A program made the position numbers and the translations under genes. This document shows, piece after piece, positions 47,446 to 49,028 of a DNA stretch of 49,028 bases. Origin of the DNA: JAXDJJ01 sp034665745 (GTDB lineage Bacteria; Actinomycetota; CADDZG01; WHSQ01); contig JAXDJJ010000025.1 in assembly GCA_034665745.1 (NCBI GenBank), positions 1-49,028 on the forward strand, given 5' to 3'. Each line of letters starts with the position of its first letter. The stretch's first letter is position 1. The notes under the pieces are model-generated. The model did no database searches and had not been told where the DNA came from. It saw nothing but the letters and a program-made list of their open reading frames with translations.

Positions 47446-48203
47446 TTAAGAGCGAAAGTAACGACGATCCTGACCTTGGTGATGTGGTCGGCGGGATTGA
47501 TCACCAGGCTCGCGCTCGAACCCCCCGAGGCAGTACCGAAGGCGACGTCGGAGGTGCTGAACACCGGACGCTGCGCCCCACCCTCTTCGATGACTAGAGC
47601 CCGGCCCAACTGACGGCCAGCGCCCGTCGCCAAGGTCTCGGCCTTCGCGGTGGCCAGATCCATCGCCTGAGCCAATGCCTCTTTGATCGCGTCATCTTCG
47701 GAGGTGCGTTCGAAGGAGACATCGTTCACCGAGCTCGCGCCCGCGTCGACGCCGATGTCGATGATGTCGCCAACCACGTCGAGGTCATCCGTTTCAGCTC
47801 TGACGCTCGTGTGGGCGCGGTATCCCTGGCACACGGTTCGATCCAGGCTACGGTCGTAGTGGCACGCACGCCCCAACGAAACGTTTCCGGTGGTGACCTG
47901 GTCTTCCGCTAAACCTGCTTCGGACCTCAACGCCTCGATCACGGAGTTCTGCTCGGCCGTGAGCTCGTCCATCGCGGCACTCGCGCTATCGGCTTTTCCT
48001 GCGATGCCGAACGAGATGGCTGCGAGATCCGGCCGGCCTTCGACCTTCCCTGCTGCGGTAACCGTCACCGTGTCCTGAGGGGTCGCATCGGTCTGGGTGA
48101 GGCCCGCCGTTGGCGCGATGATCGCAACGAGAGTCAGGGCTGCGATCGCAGCCCCCACGGTCAGAGAAGCGGTCCGACCAGACACCTTCCACCCCCATCG
48201 CAC
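47442..48203 (-). CDS. Exported SIMPL domain (DUF541) protein
   Basis: 253 aa. The N-terminal signal segment (VGAAIAALTLVAIIA) is followed by the SIMPL pattern VTVTAAGKVEGRPDLAAISF, many short helices and KAETLATGAGRQLGRALVIE near the end, with a closing strand KVRIVVTFAL. Two Cys (GRACHYD, TVCQGY) probably pair. Family members lie in the periplasm or outside the membrane and are of unclear function. The GTG at 48203 has a TAATGT box 10 nt upstream. A GTG at 48185 is also possible. Confidence 0.85.
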   Translation of the reverse strand: MRWGWKVSGRTASLTVGAAIAALTLVAIIAPTAGLTQTDATPQDTVTVTAAGKVEGRPDLAAISFGIAGKADSASAAMDELTAEQNSVIEALRSEAGLAEDQVTTGNVSLGRACHYDRSLDRTVCQGYRAHTSVRAETDDLDVVGDIIDIGVDAGASSVNDVSFERTSEDDAIKEALAQAMDLATAKAETLATGAGRQLGRALVIEEGGAQRPVFSTSDVAFGTASGGSSASLVINPADHITKVRIVVTFALN

Positions 48204-48274
48204 CTAGGCACTCACATTAACTCTTAGAGGTTGCAGCCCTCCGGGAAGTTCCCGGTCCGTGCGAAAATCTAGGG

Positions 48275-48391
48275 GTGCCAGACGTGTTGCAGTGCCCCTA
48301 TTGCGAGCTAAAGTTCGCGTCGAATGCGGATCTGAAGCAACATCTCGCGTTCGATCACCCGGACCGCGAGGTCCCTCCCGAAGAGTCCTAG
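48275..48391 (+). CDS. 38-aa C2H2 zinc-finger microprotein
   Basis: A short frame from GTG encodes QCPYCELKFASNADLKQHL and then AFDHP: Cys7-x2-Cys10-x12-His23-x4-His28, with the Phe and Leu of a classical C2H2 finger. An acidic tail ends in PPEES. Single C2H2 fingers are uncommon in bacteria, and short ones could bind DNA, RNA or a protein partner. GAAAAT lies 6 nt before the GTG, so initiation may be leaderless. Third-codon GC and the exact finger spacing support coding. Its stop shares CTAG with the convergent oxidoreductase gene. Confidence 0.7.
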   Translation: MPDVLQCPYCELKFASNADLKQHLAFDHPDREVPPEES

Positions 48392-49028
48392 CCGAGCTTC
48401 TCGGCGAGCTTCTTGCCGGCCCGGTTCGCGATGCCGAAGATCGAGAGCATCGGGTTCACTCCCGAGGCATCCGGGAAGTTGGACCCATCCGTCACATAGA
48501 GGCTCTTGACCTCGTGTGACTCATTGTTCGGATCGACGGCCGAGTTCGCGGGGCTGGTCCCCATGCGGCACGAGCCCATCTGGTGGAACGATGCCAGCAA
48601 GCTCGTCGCAGGCTTGTAACCGGCCGACCGGATCTCGTTGGTCCAGCGCTCGTAGTCGCCCTGTTTGCCCGGTTGATAGGAGATGCGTTTCCCGTGGGTC
48701 GACCAGATCTCCTTAGCGCCCGCCGCCTCGAACACCTTGGCCCCTTCGACGACCGACTTGATGACCCTGCGTTCGTCATCTGCGTTCAAGGTGTAATCGA
48801 CGACGGGCGCCCCGGACTTGTCGATCGTGATCCGACCTTCGGTTCGGTCGCGCGCTAGAGGCGCCAGCAAGGACGTGTGTGAGTAGCGCTCCATCAACGC
48901 TCGGTGCTCGGCGGCCGAGGTCCACGGCGTAACGGTCGCGAACGCAGCCGGATGGATCGGGACGCTCTCGAGGATCGGACCGTAGCCGTCGTCCCAGCCT
49001 CGGAACTCGTCCGAGTAGCGAGACATCT
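48388..49028 (-). CDS. GMC oxidoreductase, C-terminal part (truncated by window edge)
   Basis: About 213 codons are visible and the 5' part lies beyond the right edge. The C-terminal GMC domain is clear: LLASFHQMGSCRMGTSP with the catalytic His, and SLYVTDGSNFPDASGVNPML followed by SIFGIANRAGKKLAEKLG, the FAD-contacting end seen in glucose/choline/cholesterol oxidase-like enzymes. The FAD-binding N-terminus is not in the window, so substrate class is open. The methionine 2 bases inside the edge is most likely internal. Confidence 0.88.
   Translation of the reverse strand, partial: MSRYSDEFRGWDDGYGPILESVPIHPAAFATVTPWTSAAEHRALMERYSHTSLLAPLARDRTEGRITIDKSGAPVVDYTLNADDERRVIKSVVEGAKVFEAAGAKEIWSTHGKRISYQPGKQGDYERWTNEIRSAGYKPATSLLASFHQMGSCRMGTSPANSAVDPNNESHEVKSLYVTDGSNFPDASGVNPMLSIFGIANRAGKKLAEKLG

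Overview
The window reads as chromosomal DNA of a high-GC member of the Actinomycetota. Four things point there: a 27-codon gene for the small ribosomal protein bL37, a DUF2469 gene between rnhB and yraN, a WhiG/FliA-type sigma factor gene beside rpsB, and the conserved order rplS-lepB ... rnhB-DUF2469-yraN ... comM-dprA-xerC-whiG-rpsB-tsf-pyrH-frr-cdsA-dxr-rseP-ispG. I cannot place it below phylum from sequence alone. An uncultured, deep-branching lineage is my guess, because several proteins (short EF-Ts, HVGN-type GluRS) are not of the usual Streptomyces or Mycobacterium form.

Layout. 1-2.1 kb: bL37, a secreted RTX-type repeat protein and a secreted protein of unknown function. 2.1-16.0 kb (all minus strand): the translation, isoprenoid and competence block named above, carrying the MEP-pathway genes dxr and ispG, phosphatidate cytidylyltransferase, the RseP protease, ribosomal protein S2, EF-Ts, UMP kinase, RRF, a sigma factor, a tyrosine recombinase, DprA and ComM. 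16.0-19.3 kb: a small surface-protein islet (second RTX protein, soluble Ser/Thr kinase, LPxTG-anchored Asn/Gly/Asp-rich protein) that splits lepB from rnhB, which are usually adjacent. 19.5-21.5 kb: two tandem signal peptidases, bL19, tRNA-Glu(CUC) and tRNA-Gln(CUG). 21.6-26.5 kb: a secreted repeat protein, GluRS, and a degenerate sensor kinase divergent from a single-domain response regulator. 26.5-34.8 kb: amino-acid metabolism (ilvE, serA, serC, an aspartate-type aminotransferase), an FMN-dependent 2-hydroxyacid oxidase, a siroheme-synthase-like dehydrogenase and a CPBP protease. 34.9-41.7 kb: tandem secreted LVIVD proteins, an SRPBCC protein, gatCAB and a PH-domain membrane protein. 41.7-49.0 kb: an ECF sigma factor with a membrane-anchored propeller protein, acyl-CoA dehydrogenase, a UPF0173 hydrolase, an unknown protein, a SIMPL protein, a tiny C2H2 zinc-finger protein and the 3' part of a GMC oxidoreductase gene.

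Functional links. GluRS, both tRNAs and GatCAB are together sufficient for indirect Gln-tRNA(Gln) synthesis. serA and serC supply serine. dxr and ispG are two steps of isoprenoid synthesis.

The most unusual signals are genome-style features rather than one operon. (1) At least eleven genes lack a Shine-Dalgarno sequence and instead have a TAnnnT -10 box 5-9 nt before the start codon, as expected for leaderless mRNAs. Some form back-to-back pairs with fewer than 40 bp between start codons. (2) TAG is the main stop codon (about 31 of 51 by my count), with TGA largely confined to overlapping gene junctions. (3) Four convergent gene pairs end on one shared palindromic CTAG that serves as the stop codon on both strands. 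All of these were read by eye and need a genome-wide count.
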